A stretch of DNA of 64,000 nucleotides from Bathynomus jamesi (GCA_023014485.1 JAJOZX010005631.1:204501-268500), one strand, 5' to 3'. Positions 1 through 10,189 are shown, counted from the first letter of the stretch. Numbers and translations: made by a program. Notes: a model not told the origin generated them from the sequence alone.

Positions 1-447
1 ATTAGGGAGAATGAAAAGGAATGGAGAAGAGAGGGAGTGGGAGGATGACGTCATAGGTGGCTATCGGTTTTATTACTCGGGATTAGTTGGCATAACTGCT
101 CCATCAGATGTGACAAAGCGCCTTTAAGTGCTTTAAGTCCCTAACATGGAATTTAATCTATATTCTATTTCAGAGTTTTTAGAAACTTTATTTATTTTCA
201 TTTCGGATTTATTTACCTATTCATTTTATCTCAGACGTTTGGAAAGGTATATTGGCCGAAATTATGTATATATATATATATGTTTGTGTGTGTGTGTGTG
301 TGTATACACTACATAAATAATGTGTTTGTTCTGTCTGTGATCGAGTAATTTGGATCTGATTTGTTTCTTTTAAAGTTTATAGATTTTAATGTTTTACATC
401 TTAAACTTTTTCACAGTGTTCCCATATATATATATATGTGTGTGTGT

Positions 448-451
<4 letters not shown>

Positions 452-484
<33 letters not shown>
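452..484. repeat. (TA)n tract, empty site of the LTR element
   Basis: This is a pure TA run in copy A, directly followed by AAGGTTCATC. At the same position copy B has the 9.5-kb LTR retrotransposon with TA repeats on both sides and the same AAGGTTCATC downstream. The tract is therefore the unoccupied allele of that insertion. Confidence 0.85.
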
Positions 485-489
<5 letters not shown>

Positions 490-666
490 TCATCAAAATA
501 ATGGAAAGGCTTGCATTTTCTGCGATGTAATGTAATATTTTCTGATATCATTAATGTCGTTTTATACTTCATTAACTTGATATGTGAATGAATATAACAT
601 TGAGAACATCTTCTATTTTAATTTGCTGATACTGGTTTTTCCTGTTCTTGTAGAATAAATAAAAAT

Positions 667-758
667 ATGGCGGTTGGAAAAGATGTTATTGACTGCGAAA
701 GGGACATGATAATAGGAGTCTTTTAGGCTGGTATCTCAGTATTAAAAGTCGTATAATT
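667..758 (+). pseudogene. Tc1-like transposase N-terminal fragment (copy A)
   Basis: The frame from the ATG reads MAVGKDVIDCERDMIIGVF, then a stop, then AGISVLKVV. This resembles the start of the helix-turn-helix domain of Tc1-family transposases, which often begins with a GKDLSDFERG-like motif followed by an alanine/glycine-rich helix. The similarity ends near 758, where a LINE-type reading frame takes over. It is a fragment of about 30 residues with an internal stop and cannot be functional. The family match rests on motif recognition only. Confidence 0.5.
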
Positions 759-759
759 G

Positions 760-1990
760 CTCATGTATCTCGATGAACAGTTCTCAAGGTTATATACTGA
801 GTTTGATAAAGCCTTTGGTAAATGTGATCATGGAATTATAGCAACCAAACTTAAGAATACAGGAAATACTAGAAGGTTGGGACGATGGATATTTAATTTT
901 CTGATCAAAAGAACGCAAAGCGGTACTAAATGGAGTCAAATGTGAAGTCTCAGAAGATTTCAGCTCTGTCCTACAAGGTACAGTATTAGCTCCTTTGCTG
1001 TTTATAATAATGATTGCAGACATTGATGCAGACATTAATGATAGTGTCGTATCGTGTTTCCCGGATGACACAGAGATATGCAAGGAAATATCAAACGAAG
1101 GTGACATAGAAAAGTTACAAAACGACATTGAAACATTAATCAAGTGGCTGGGAGACAACAATATGAAGTTCAACGAAAAAAAGTTCCAATTTATAAGATA
1201 TGATAACAGCAAAGAGCTACAGAATAAGGGGTAGAAAACACTGCGAGCCAAACAGATAACGCCAAACCCACAAACCAGAGCTCTTGAAATACTAATGTCA
1301 TTGAATGCATAGTTCAGAGAATACTATAACATTAAAAACACAAGAAGAAGAAAAGTAATGGGAATTATCTGGAGGAACTTCCACAGCAGAAGAGCAAACA
1401 CCATGCTAAAATTATGAAAGAGATTAGTCCCACCAGTAATTGAGTAATGCTCAGTACTCACAAGCCCAGACGGAAAACGAGACATAGCAAACATAAAGGC
1501 CAAAGGAGTTTTACATCTAAGACGGAGGAAACGAAAAATAAAGACTACTGATCTCGACAACAATCCTTGAAACTCTACTCCCTGGAAAGAAGACGCGAGC
1601 GATACACAATAATATAGAGTACATATGAAAAATACTCGAGGGTTGTGTCCCTAACCTTAGAAATGAAATAGAAACTCGCGGGGGCTGAGAGAAGAGGCTG
1701 ATTTTATATTGTCCCAGCTGCAGTGGGACAGAGGTTCATGAAAACGAGAATGGAAAATATCCTCGGAATACGAGGCATGAAACTTTTTAATATCCTGCCA
1801 AACGAAATGAGGAACCTCCTGCACACCAATCTGAATAATTTCAATAACCACTGGACATATTCTTGTGCGAAGTCCCTGATCAGTCATGTGTGGCTGGCTA
1901 CAAGGGCAGGAGGATAGCGGAAACCAACTCCCTCCTCTACCAAATCCAGAAAATGAGTCGGGATACTACAGAAGGGTCGATCCTGAGCCT
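760..1990 (+). pseudogene. LINE ORF2 fragment: reverse transcriptase to C-terminus (copy A)
   Basis: Broken reading frames together follow the order of a non-LTR retrotransposon reverse transcriptase. At 795-945 is a motif A-like stretch (TEFDKAFGKCDHGII). At 970-1030 is the LQGTVLAPLLF-type block. Near 1060 is the catalytic loop in the form CFPDDTEI, where FADDT is usual, so the first catalytic-loop residue is changed. At 1120-1200 is an IKWLGDNNMKFNEKKF block. At 1570-1970 comes a C-terminal region of the LERRRERYTII...VWKILEG type. Several frameshifts and stops separate these blocks. The endonuclease and the N-terminal part are missing. It resembles Jockey/CR1-like LINEs, but the clade cannot be fixed by eye. 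Confidence 0.75.
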
Positions 1991-2090
1991 TCGTTCAAAA
2001 CTTTCTGAAGGTATTTAAAAATAAGGTAAGGTATATAAGTCTCTATTTCCTGATGAGATCACACGCTTTTATCTTTATGTAACAATGACG

Positions 2091-2290
2091 TCATAATCGT
2101 AATTCTTTATATATTTCAGGGTTAATTACTGGATAATTATTTATTTCTTTAGTGCTATTTAATCGTCTCGTTGCGACCTGCGGGGCGTAATTGGCCATTG
2201 TGAACCCACCCGCGTTAAACCGTAATACCACCGCGGTCCATGGTTCATGCCCGTAAACCGCCAGAACCCGAATCGAACTCACCCGATTTT
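2091..2290. other. GC-rich patch with no recognised gene
   Basis: The segment around 2160-2280 is clearly more GC-rich than its AT-rich surroundings. On the minus strand it contains a GAGTTCGATTCGGG stretch that loosely recalls a tRNA-type B box, so it may be a SINE remnant. The 63-residue reading frame across it has no recognisable domain. The matching segment in copy B is 49053-49250. Confidence 0.3.
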
Positions 2291-2334
2291 CATGTTTATT
2301 AAATTTGCATGTTTACTAAATTGTATTTTATTTA

Positions 2335-2338
<4 letters not shown>

Positions 2339-2398
<60 letters not shown>
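2339..2398. repeat. (CT)30 microsatellite (copy A)
   Basis: Uninterrupted CT repeat of 60 bases. The copy B counterpart at 49296-49338 is shorter, so the locus is length-variable. Any serine/leucine alternating reading frame here is a by-product. Confidence 0.98.
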
Positions 2399-2400
<2 letters not shown>

Positions 2401-2817
2401 ATTTAATGATTATATTAAGATTTCGTATGGAATTCACTCTTTGTATTTTATCTTAGTTAAAAATTTATTAAATACGTTCATGTAACATAAAATATTTTAG
2501 TTTATTTTAGTTTCAATTGAAATATTTTTTAAGTTATGATGAATTTTTCACATGTAATTTATTTAAAAAAAAAATTCTAACTTTAATTAAAAATTTGTTA
2601 AAAAGTTTTGTAAGAAAATATTATTTTAATTAAAAAAAAATTAAGTTACGATAAATTCGTTATTATTTTTCACCTCCTTTTTTAATATTTTAATTACGTA
2701 CAGATTACGTACAGATTACGTACAGATTACGTACGTGTTAGAGCTTCTTATTTACCGTTAGGTTTCATCCATCTTTTACAGATTTACAGTTCCAGCGTTA
2801 GACGTTTTTCAAATAAT

Positions 2818-2852
<35 letters not shown>

Positions 2853-2862
2853 ACACACACAC
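2818..2862. repeat. (CA)n microsatellite (copy A)
   Basis: CA repeat with one interruption, followed by a CATC-type degenerate tract. Copy B has a shorter, uninterrupted version at 49740-49769. Confidence 0.95.
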
Positions 2863-3274
2863 ATAGAGTCCTCTATCTATCCATTCATCTGTTTATCTCC
2901 CACTTATCCACCCATCTATCTACTTACCATCTACCCATTTAAAATTTAAAATTCAGCTGGTTGTAATAGCAATATTACAACCAAAAATAACCACAATTAT
3001 GTCTGAAAGACATCACCAGAATGCACCATATGATATCTGTTATTATAAAATTTTCCGGGGAACATGCCCCCGGATCCCCCTAGTTTGGCACGGTCCATTC
3101 CAATAAAATATCCCGCATTCACGATCTTCTAACTTGGCATCTCTGCATTTATCCATCTAGCATGAATAAATAACCATCTAACTATCCATATAACCAGCCA
3201 TCAGCATATTTATCTATCGATTTTTCCATATTTCACTTTAGTTAAAAGTTTATTAAAAAATATAAGCAACATAT

Positions 3275-3581
3275 GCGACTCGGTGGTGTAGTGGTTAGCG
3301 TCATTGATTACGAATCCATCGGCCCCGAGATCGAGACCCGGCGACGATGGGCGGCGCACAGTAAAACACGGCTGTTCATTCTTCCACACAATAAAAGAAA
3401 ATGGTTGGTAGATAAATGAGTACCCTAGGTAGCCTAGTGGTTAAAACGCGGGGCGTGGTTCGGATTCCACGTTAAGCTGTAGATCTAAGGTGAAGTAACA
3501 AGCAGCTTGTACTCCACCTTAGAACTTGAAGCTTAACCTTTGTCAGAATGAACAATCCGGGCGGAAGCAAAACCAAGGTTA
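3275..3581 (+). repeat. SINE with two tRNA-like promoters (copy A)
   Basis: Two tRNA-like modules lie in tandem. The first (3275-3350) has an A-box-like TGGTGTAGTGGTTA and a B-box-like GATCGAGACC. The second (about 3420-3475) has TAGCCTAGTGGTTAAAACGC and the B-box-like GGTTCGGATTCC. A shared tail follows, ending ACCAAGGTTA. A minus-strand copy of the whole 300-base unit occurs at 28235-28520, which shows that the two modules move together as one dispersed repeat. This fits a dimeric tRNA-derived SINE, transcribed by RNA polymerase III and mobilised by a LINE partner. The partner cannot be identified from this window. Confidence 0.75.
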
Positions 3582-3673
3582 ACAAATTAATTTTAGTTCA
3601 ATTTAGGTAAAAAAATGTACTAAATAAATTATTTTTACACTTTATTTTAATTTAATTCATATTTAGTTATTTT

Positions 3674-3876
3674 GGATCAAGTAAAGATAAGCACCCCCAG
3701 CCTTCTTTAATTAGCCTTATAAGGCTAACTAACGAAAATATCACGACCTAACCTAACCAATCGTTAAGTCAACTGTACGCCCTTGACGATTGGTTAGGTT
3801 AGGTCGTGATATTTTCGTTAGTTAGCCTTATAAGGCTAATTAAAGGAGGCTGGGGGTGCTTATCTTTACTTGATCC
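3674..3876. mobile_element. Foldback MITE 1 with 8-bp target duplication (copy A)
   Basis: Almost the whole element is an inverted repeat with arms of about 95 bases. It starts GGATCAAGTAAAGATAAGC and ends with the reverse complement. It is flanked on both sides by GTTATTTT (3666-3673 and 3877-3884), a perfect 8-bp target duplication. The inner arms contain CTAACGAAAATATCACGACC followed by TAACC repeats, and the centre reads TCAACTGTACGCCCTTGACG. That core is shared with foldbacks at 4271-4473, 8617-8819 and inside 27518-28169, but the outermost 20-25 bases differ. Eight-base duplications are typical of hAT and some Merlin or Mutator-type elements. There is no coding capacity. Confidence 0.88.
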
Positions 3877-4270
3877 GTTATTTTATATATTAAATTATCT
3901 TGATTATTCTGTTCCCAATTCCCTCTTGAGTTTTATTCAAATTCTTTTTCATAACCATTCGGGAATTTCTTGAGTGATGGGTAGCATTCTGTTACGAACG
4001 AGTTTCAACATTATTCATATGCGGGTACAATCTTTCTAGCTAATCTGTGAGGTTTCGGATGAAGACTTAATACTTTCCATGAAAAAATAAATATCAACTG
4101 AGTTACCATACGCGAAAGTATAGGCATACTCGTACATCTAAATCGTTTCTTCACTATTCAACGAAGCTGATTTGTCATCAGATAAATGAACAAAGAAAAC
4201 ACATTACAACACTTTTACTAATTGTAACAGTTTTTAGGCTTAGTTTCCTAATAAGGGACACCCAAGTTTT

Positions 4271-4473
4271 GGAGCTATTGAAGAATAGGGACCCCAGTCT
4301 TCTTTAGTTAGGCTTATAAAGCTAACTAACGAAAATATCACGACCTAACTTAACCAATCGTTAGGTTAACTGTACGCCCTTGACGATTGGTTAGGTTAGG
4401 TCATGATATTTTCGTTAGTTAGCCTTATAAAGCTAACTAAAGAAGGCTGGGGTCCCTATTCTTCAATAGCTCC
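4271..4473. mobile_element. Foldback MITE 2 with 8-bp target duplication (copy A)
   Basis: An inverted repeat of 203 bases that starts GGAGCTATTGAAGAATAGGG and ends with its reverse complement. It is flanked by CAAGTTTT on both sides (4263-4270 and 4474-4481). From CCCCAG inward it is almost identical to foldback MITE 1, including the TAACC-rich part and the TGTACGCCCTTGACG centre. The first 20 bases are unrelated. Confidence 0.88.
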
Positions 4474-4799
4474 CAAGTTTTTTCTCACAAAGTGTATTTT
4501 TTTTAATTCTTTACTGTTTCAATCATATTTTTGTATAATAATTATTAAAAATACATTTATATATTTTATTTTAGTTAAAATTTTAGTTAAGAACATTAGT
4601 TAAGAATGTATTTAAATTTATTTAGATAATACAAAATAGTTTTAGTTTATACTAGTTTTATTTAGAATATATTTCAAGTTCTGGGCATTTCTTTGTTATT
4701 TTCACTTCTCAGCTCTTTATTTAATATATATTCATTTATTTATTATATATCCATTTATCTAATTATCTGTTAGCAAACCGTTCGTCCAATTATATATCT

Positions 4800-5480
4800 A
4801 TTCATCTTATTTATTTATCTGTATATCTAACCATTCATCTATTCATCTATCCAGATAAATGGATATCCTAATATCTATCCGCACGTCTAACCAAAATCAA
4901 CTCTATTCAACTAGCTATCTGTCCATACAGCTACCATTCTATCCATTTATCCATACATCCTTACACGCATCTACCCAACTTCTCAGTTATCCATTCACCC
5001 AACTATCTATAGTTCACCTATCCATACCCACCCGATCATCTGTCTATTGGTTCTTCTATCCAACCATCTCTCTGTCATTCCATCTAACCATTCCCCAAAC
5101 GAACTATCCAAAACCACCCCACTCTCATCCATACATCCACCTAACTTAACCTAAATTATCCTATCCTAAAGTAATCTAATCGATCCATGCCTAACCTAGC
5201 GAATCGATCCTACATTTACAAAGACTAGATTAGAAGTTTACTAACCTAACTTAACATAATCTAACATAACATAATCTCTCCTATCCTAACCTAACCTCAC
5301 CTAACCAAACCTAGCCTAATCTATTCTACCTATATATTTGTACATTTGTCTACCTCTATCCATTCATTCGTCCTTATATTTAGCCATTCAACCATCTATA
5401 CATCCCTTACATTCTACCACCCATACATCCAACTATTCGACTACACATTCAGTTAGTCAACCAGGCCTATCCTAACGTAA
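4800..5480. repeat. Degenerate CATC/ATCT and AACCT tract (copy A)
   Basis: A long low-complexity stretch made first of imperfect ATCCATCTATC-type tetramers (about 4800-5140) and then of imperfect CCTAACCTAAC-type pentamers (about 5140-5330), with the pattern repeated to about 5520. The pentamer is the complement of the arthropod telomere repeat TTAGG. It is too degenerate to be a working telomere. It is probably an interstitial telomere-like or satellite remnant. There is no gene in it, and reading frames across it are by-products. Confidence 0.8.
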
Positions 5481-5928
5481 CCTAATCTAACTTGACCTAA
5501 CCTAACCAAGCCTGACAGATTCTATATTTACTAAGACTAAAGCAGAATTTTACTTGTTCATAAACTATAACCCAGTTTTCTGTTCCCTGAGTGGTTATTT
5601 CATCCCCGACCTACCATAACTAACATGCTTTTTATCTAATTTAACTGCTCATTGCATATTTTTCCCATCTATCCTAAATATTAGTGTTATTACATTATTT
5701 TAGTGCCATTATATTACAAATTTCTTGGTAATCTTATAAAACTTTTGTGAAGTCATGCAAGATGAAACAATATCTTCTTATGCTTAAAATATTACAGTGC
5801 TTTATGTAAACGACAAATGTGTGTTAATGTTTATTGAAATGTTTTCTTACATTAAAAACCTAAAGTTTAACATAAAGTTGTACAGTGTACATTCTAGATG
5901 AAAGAGGCCACTTTAATAGCCTACTAAT

Positions 5929-6697
5929 CAGTGATGTAGGTCTTGAGGAGATCGGTCTCGGTCTCGATCTCGGTCTCGATCTCGGTCTCGACAGACGCGG
6001 TCTCGGTTTTTCTCCCCGAGACCTTTCGAAACCTCTCGAGACCATAATGAAAAATACATGTTGAAACTGGGAAGATTTTGAACCGCAGGGAACAGTTGCG
6101 GCGGTACCTCTTAGAGATCGATGAATCTCATATTTTAGACAACTACTCTCCAATAAAGTTTTGGCACCAGAAAAGGGATAAATTCCCATCACTGGCCAAT
6201 ATTGCCATGGCTGTTTTAACAGTGCCTGCCTCTATTGCTCCAATTGAGCGTGTATTTAGCCATGGAGGCATAATAATGAGGCCCCACAGAAGTCGAACTT
6301 GAGCAGATCTTCTGAGCATGCTGATGTTCCTTAAGTGTAATGAGCACCTATCATGCTTTATATAAAAGAAGTAAATAAATAAAAAGTAGTACGTGTATAT
6401 ATATTCATTTGTTAATTTATAGGCTACACTTTTTGCATTCAACACACTACATCTGAGAAAGTAGTTATTAGTTTATTAATATACTTAACATAGTCTAATT
6501 TCCATAGTAGTGTAAAACAAATTGAAAGGGCATGAGCTTGTCTCGATCTCGATCTCGGTCTCGAATTTTAAGGGTCTCGATCTCGGAAGGTAGATCTCGA
6601 TCTCGAACCTTTGATCTCGGTCTCGATCTTGGTCTCACAGGATCAGGTCTCGGTCTCGGTCTCAGTCTTGGACTTGGTGGTCTCGACTACATCACTG
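5929..6697 (+). mobile_element. Small hAT element with end hexamer arrays (copy A)
   Basis: The termini are CAGTGATGTAG and CTACATCACTG, flanked by a perfect 8-bp target duplication, CTACTAAT (5921-5928 and 6698-6705), as expected for the hAT superfamily. Just inside each end lies an array of TCTCGG/TCTCGA hexamers (about 5945-6035 and 6536-6690) that read as inverted sets, GGTCTCGATCTC being the commonest form. The interior keeps only the end of a transposase (6078-6360). It looks like an internal-deletion derivative of the longer element at 56872-59104. Confidence 0.92.
6078..6360 (+). pseudogene. hAT transposase dimerisation region (copy A)
   Basis: The frame carries the hAT C-terminal dimerisation signature: FWHQKRDKFPSLANIA, then VLTVPASIAPIERVFSHGG, with the conserved glutamate-arginine pair and the FSHGG turn. 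After RSRT a TGA interrupts the frame, and ADLLSMLMFLKCNEHL follows downstream. The rest of the transposase (BED finger, catalytic core) is absent. In living hAT elements this region lets transposase subunits pair. Here it is a relic in a non-autonomous element. Confidence 0.85.
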
Positions 6698-6893
6698 CTA
6701 CTAATGTAGGCTAAGAGGCTACTTATATATATTAAATAAAACTTAATCTCGAAAAATCTTTAAAAATCAAACGAGAAATACCTGTAAAGAAGTAATTAAG
6801 ATATTGAATATAACATTGAGAGATGTAGAGATAAAAGAACTCCGTATGACTAAGTCACATATTAACTAATTAATTAGGGATTAAAGAAAAAAT

Positions 6894-6895
<2 letters not shown>

Positions 6896-6955
<60 letters not shown>
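6896..6955. repeat. (GA)n microsatellite (copy A)
   Basis: GA repeat of about 60 bases. Copy B has a shorter, once-interrupted version at 53790-53841. Confidence 0.97.
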
Positions 6956-6958
<3 letters not shown>

Positions 6959-7194
6959 TTTTAAAGATGCTTTAGAGGCGAGGAATAGAGGCATGTCTTT
7001 CAATGAGTGGAAGGAGGTTATTCTAAATAAAGAAATTACTTACAGCCTTTCCATCATTGCCAAGGATGTAGTTGACAATTCATATACGTACATTCGGACG
7101 CATGCTTCACGCGAGCTATAAATCAAGAAAATATTTTAGATTAAAATTGCATAAGGAAACGAGAGACATGTACAGGTTGTCCCGAAAGCCTTGT

Positions 7195-7350
7195 TACATA
7201 TGTATAATCTCGGAATATTAAATGATGTTTGGTTCCAACAGGATAGAGCACCTCCCCACTATTCCTTGAGGGTTCATGAATATTTAAATGAGGTGTTTCT
7301 TATCGATGGATTGGGACATTAAAATGCAACATTAAAATGGCCTCCGAGAA
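7195..7350 (+). pseudogene. Tc1/mariner transposase fragment (copy A)
   Basis: The frame reads ILNDVWFQQDRAPPHYSLRV, then a tyrosine/leucine-rich stretch, and later LKWPPRSP. This is the second-aspartate block (QQDRAPPH) and the WPPRSPD block of Tc1/mariner superfamily transposases, which hold catalytic residues. A frameshift lies between them and no other part is recognisable. The upstream stretch 6960-7130 also reads open but I cannot assign it. The copy B counterpart is about 54080-54240. Confidence 0.6.
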
Positions 7351-7624
7351 GCCCTGTACATGAATGCAACATAAACTGAGGTGAATAAATACTAACAGTA
7401 CTTTGTATACTGTTAAGTACTTTACAGATATCTTAGGAAAATATATAGAGAAATAATAATTTAATTGCCGAGTTGATGTAACAGAAGTTTGAAATAATTT
7501 ATACTGTATATGTCGAATATAACTTAAGTTTGTCCAGAGTATATGCATCATTAGTGAAAGAAAATAAATGCTGAAATCAAAATTGTAATTATCGAATTAA
7601 TTTGTCAAATATCTAATAGATATA

Positions 7625-8469
7625 CAGGGTGTTTCAGGAGGAAAGGTCAATACTTCGGGAGGTGATAGTATCGGTCATTGTGAGAAAAAAAGTTCATATG
7701 AACATGTGTCTAATTCTGAATGGTTACGGAGATAAAGCTGTTTGAATCTGATGCGTGCGCAGCTCTTCCTCTCCCTTTAGAGAATCGTCTTACAGGACAA
7801 AGTTACCTAGAATTTCTGCAAAATGAATTGCCAGGACTATTGGAGGATGTTCCTTTGGCTACACGCGCTGGTATGTACTTTGAGCATGAGACAGAGCTCC
7901 TCCACATTCTACCCGTCTGGTGATGCAATACCTAAATCAAACTTTCCCTGGTCGATGGATCGGCCGCGGTGGTCCCATTCAATGGCCACCAAGGTCTCCA
8001 GACCTCTCTCCGTTAGATTATTGTTTGTAGGGGTGGATGAAAAGTCAAGTTTATAAAAGAAAGGTGGATACACGAGACGAATTGCTCGCGCGCATTTTGG
8101 ATGCTGCTGCCCGCATAAAGGAACGTCAAGATCAACTCAGACGAATAACACGCGATCTTCGCACACGAGTTGCAAAGTGCATTGAGGTTGACGGCGGGAT
8201 TTTCGAAAACGTATTGTAAACTGTAACAAATTTGTCATTTCTGTATCTGATACTATTCAAAATGCCAATGTTTAAACATTAAATGTTAAAAACAGTAATT
8301 GGTTTCTCTTTCTTGATTACCATTAACAATGCTTTTGTATTTGTAGATTCAAACAGCTCTATCTCCGTAACCATTCAGAATTAGACACATGTTCATATGA
8401 ACTTTTTTTCTTACAATGACCGATACTATCACCTCCCGAAGTATTGATCTTTCCTCCTGAAACACCCTG
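7625..8469 (+). mobile_element. Tc1/mariner element with ~128-bp inverted repeats (copy A)
   Basis: The element starts CAGGGTGTTTCAGGAGGAAA and ends with its reverse complement. TA lies on each side as the target duplication. The inverted repeats continue for about 128 bases, through TTCATATGAACATGTGTC to GATAAAGCTGTTTGAATC. TIRs this long are unusual next to typical mariner ends of about 30 bases. The interior holds the C-terminal half of a transposase. Confidence 0.9.
7720..8219 (+). pseudogene. Tc1/mariner transposase C-terminal half (copy A)
   Basis: The sequence carries a LTGQSYLEFLQNELPGLLED block, a FPGRWIGRGG block, WPPRSPDLSPLDY with the third catalytic aspartate, and a C-terminal DLRTRVAKCIEVDGGIFENV. 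Two lesions are visible. An extra two bases near 7887 break the FEH-DRAPPH block that copy B keeps open, and a TAG follows LDYCL where the family usually has tryptophan-glycine. The first catalytic aspartate and the DNA-binding region are absent. The opening bases of the frame lie within the inverted repeat. Confidence 0.85.
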
Positions 8470-8616
8470 TATATTCCATTCACACTTGACAATATCATTC
8501 GTTACCATTAAAGCCCCGCCCACAACTACACCCACAGTGCTAATTTCTTAGACTTGATTGGTTATATTGATCAGATTATATTTGATCTATATACTGATTG
8601 GACATACAATTTTTTC

Positions 8617-8819
8617 GGATCACCCGAAGATCAGGGCCACCAGCCTCAATTACCAAATGATATCTTCGTTAAAACTAACGAAAATATCACGACTTAACCT
8701 AACCAATCGTCAAGGGCGTACAGTTGACCTAACCGGGCATTCAATTTAATTTATTATTATATTTGGTACTGTAAAGCAAAAAACAAGAATACACGGGGGC
8801 CCTGATCTTCGGGTGATCC
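8617..8819. mobile_element. Foldback-type MITE 3 with 8-bp target duplication (copy A)
   Basis: The ends are GGATCACCCGAAGATCAGGG and its reverse complement, flanked by ATTTTTTC on both sides (8609-8616 and 8820-8827). Only about 25 bases of each end are inverted repeats. Inside is the shared core CTAACGAAAATATCACGAC, then TAACCTAACCAATCGTCAAG and GGCGTACAGTTGACC. This ties it to the foldbacks at 3674 and 4271 although its termini differ. Confidence 0.85.
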
Positions 8820-9198
8820 ATTTTTTCTTTTGAAGAGAGAAAATAGTTTTTATTCTCAAAATTTTCAGTAAAAAAAAAAAAAATGTAAAATATTTCATGG
8901 GATACTAAACTAAACAAAATTCAGGTAGTGGATTTTTCAAAAACATTTATCTCACAGCAGTGGATCTGGAAGGATATACTGTATATAAATTTTGCCGAAA
9001 TCTAAATGAAAGCGTATTGAATTAAATTAAGATTGCCGAATATATATCAAAATGATGAAAATCAAAATAACATTGACGAGTACAAAGAAACGGTTTTTAA
9101 TTGGAATTTCAATTACTGAAATTTCCTATTAAATATCGAAATGGAAAAATATTTGACGAATTTAAAGCTATTTTCCCGAAAATTTATGGAATGTATTA

Positions 9199-9199
9199 A

Positions 9200-9233
<34 letters not shown>

Positions 9234-9320
9234 CGGGGCGGGGCCACCAGCTTGACCTCCGTGTGGAGAGAGACCAACGCACGAAACAACATAAGGTTCA
9301 TAAGGTAAGGTAAGGTGTGT

Positions 9321-9389
<69 letters not shown>

Positions 9390-9411
9390 GTGTGTGTGTG
9401 TGTGTGTGTGT
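9199..9411. repeat. Compound (TA)n-(CA)n-(TA)n-(GT)n tract (copy A)
   Basis: Three dinucleotide runs surround a short unique stretch (9230-9320) that ends in an AAGGTAAGGTAAGG repeat. The central part is CA run, TA run, GT run, which is itself an inverted repeat. In copy B the same place (56077-56272) has received a 365-bp mariner-type insertion. Confidence 0.93.
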
Positions 9412-9754
9412 ACACAGACGATTGACAGAAATAAATAGACACCTTCGGTTTTTCCATACTTTTTGATTTGATAATAAAAGTGAATAAATAATAACAGATT
9501 TACTGAATCAATATATTTAGAATCGTATTACTTTCCCCTTTACGTTATGTAAAGCTGATATTGTGACATTCTGTTAATGAGCTTTACTATTTACCCTTGA
9601 GGACAATCTCAATTAATAATGGAATATTAATAAAATCCTACGATTAACTGTACATTATTCTATTACTTATTCATTTCTCGTGTGTAATTAGGGATTAAAT
9701 GTACATTATTTATTATTGTTCATCTCTCATGTCTAATATTGATTTCTTTGTATA

Positions 9755-9872
9755 GTATTGGTATCATACCTTCAATAATGACTTTGTATTTGTTTTATAT
9801 CTATAATAATAACTTAAGATTAATATATACTCTAATTAATAATTTTTATTCATGATTTATATATTATTAGTT

Positions 9873-9904
<32 letters not shown>

Positions 9905-10080
9905 ATGACAATCTTTGTCATTTTTAATTAAGAGCCCAGTAAAGCCTAGATCTTAAGGGCCAAATTAAATAAAATAAATAGTTCAATTTCACAATTATTT
10001 ACAGTATGTTAAAACAAAAATAAAAATTGTTAAATTGTATTTATTTTGTCAATTAAGGTTATTCAATTTAATACAATTCA
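9755..10080 (+). repeat. Dispersed AT-rich repeat (copy A)
   Basis: The stretch from CTTCAATAATGACTTTGTAT to TTTCACAATTATTTAC matches, in reverse orientation, the spacer segment 22905-23217. Both include a TTAAGAGCCCAGTAA block and an AAGGGCCAAATTA block. It is an interspersed repeat of unknown class. It contains an (AAT)n run and no reading frame worth naming. The copy B counterpart is 59270-59570. Confidence 0.75.
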
Positions 10081-10189
10081 TTATGAGAGAAAACTACAGT
10101 AACCACTATACCACAATGGCACACTGGTAAGATATCGGACTCAGGGCGTTGACTTGCGACGATTGAACCCTCCTTCGGGGCTGCATTTC

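Noticed and set aside
2247..2456. Open frame with a serine/leucine repeat
   Set aside because: It is the (CT)n microsatellite read as protein. The copy B counterpart changes length with the repeat.
4859..5149. 96-residue frame rich in Ser, Pro and Tyr
   Set aside because: It lies in the degenerate CATC tract and breaks up in copy B.
6532..6714. Serine/arginine-rich frame at the right end of the small hAT
   Set aside because: It is the TCTCGG hexamer array read in one frame, not an SR protein.
10107..10185. tRNA-like stretch TGGCACACTGGTAAG
   Set aside because: The A box is fair, but the B-box region (CGATTGAACCCTCC) is poor and no clover-leaf closes.
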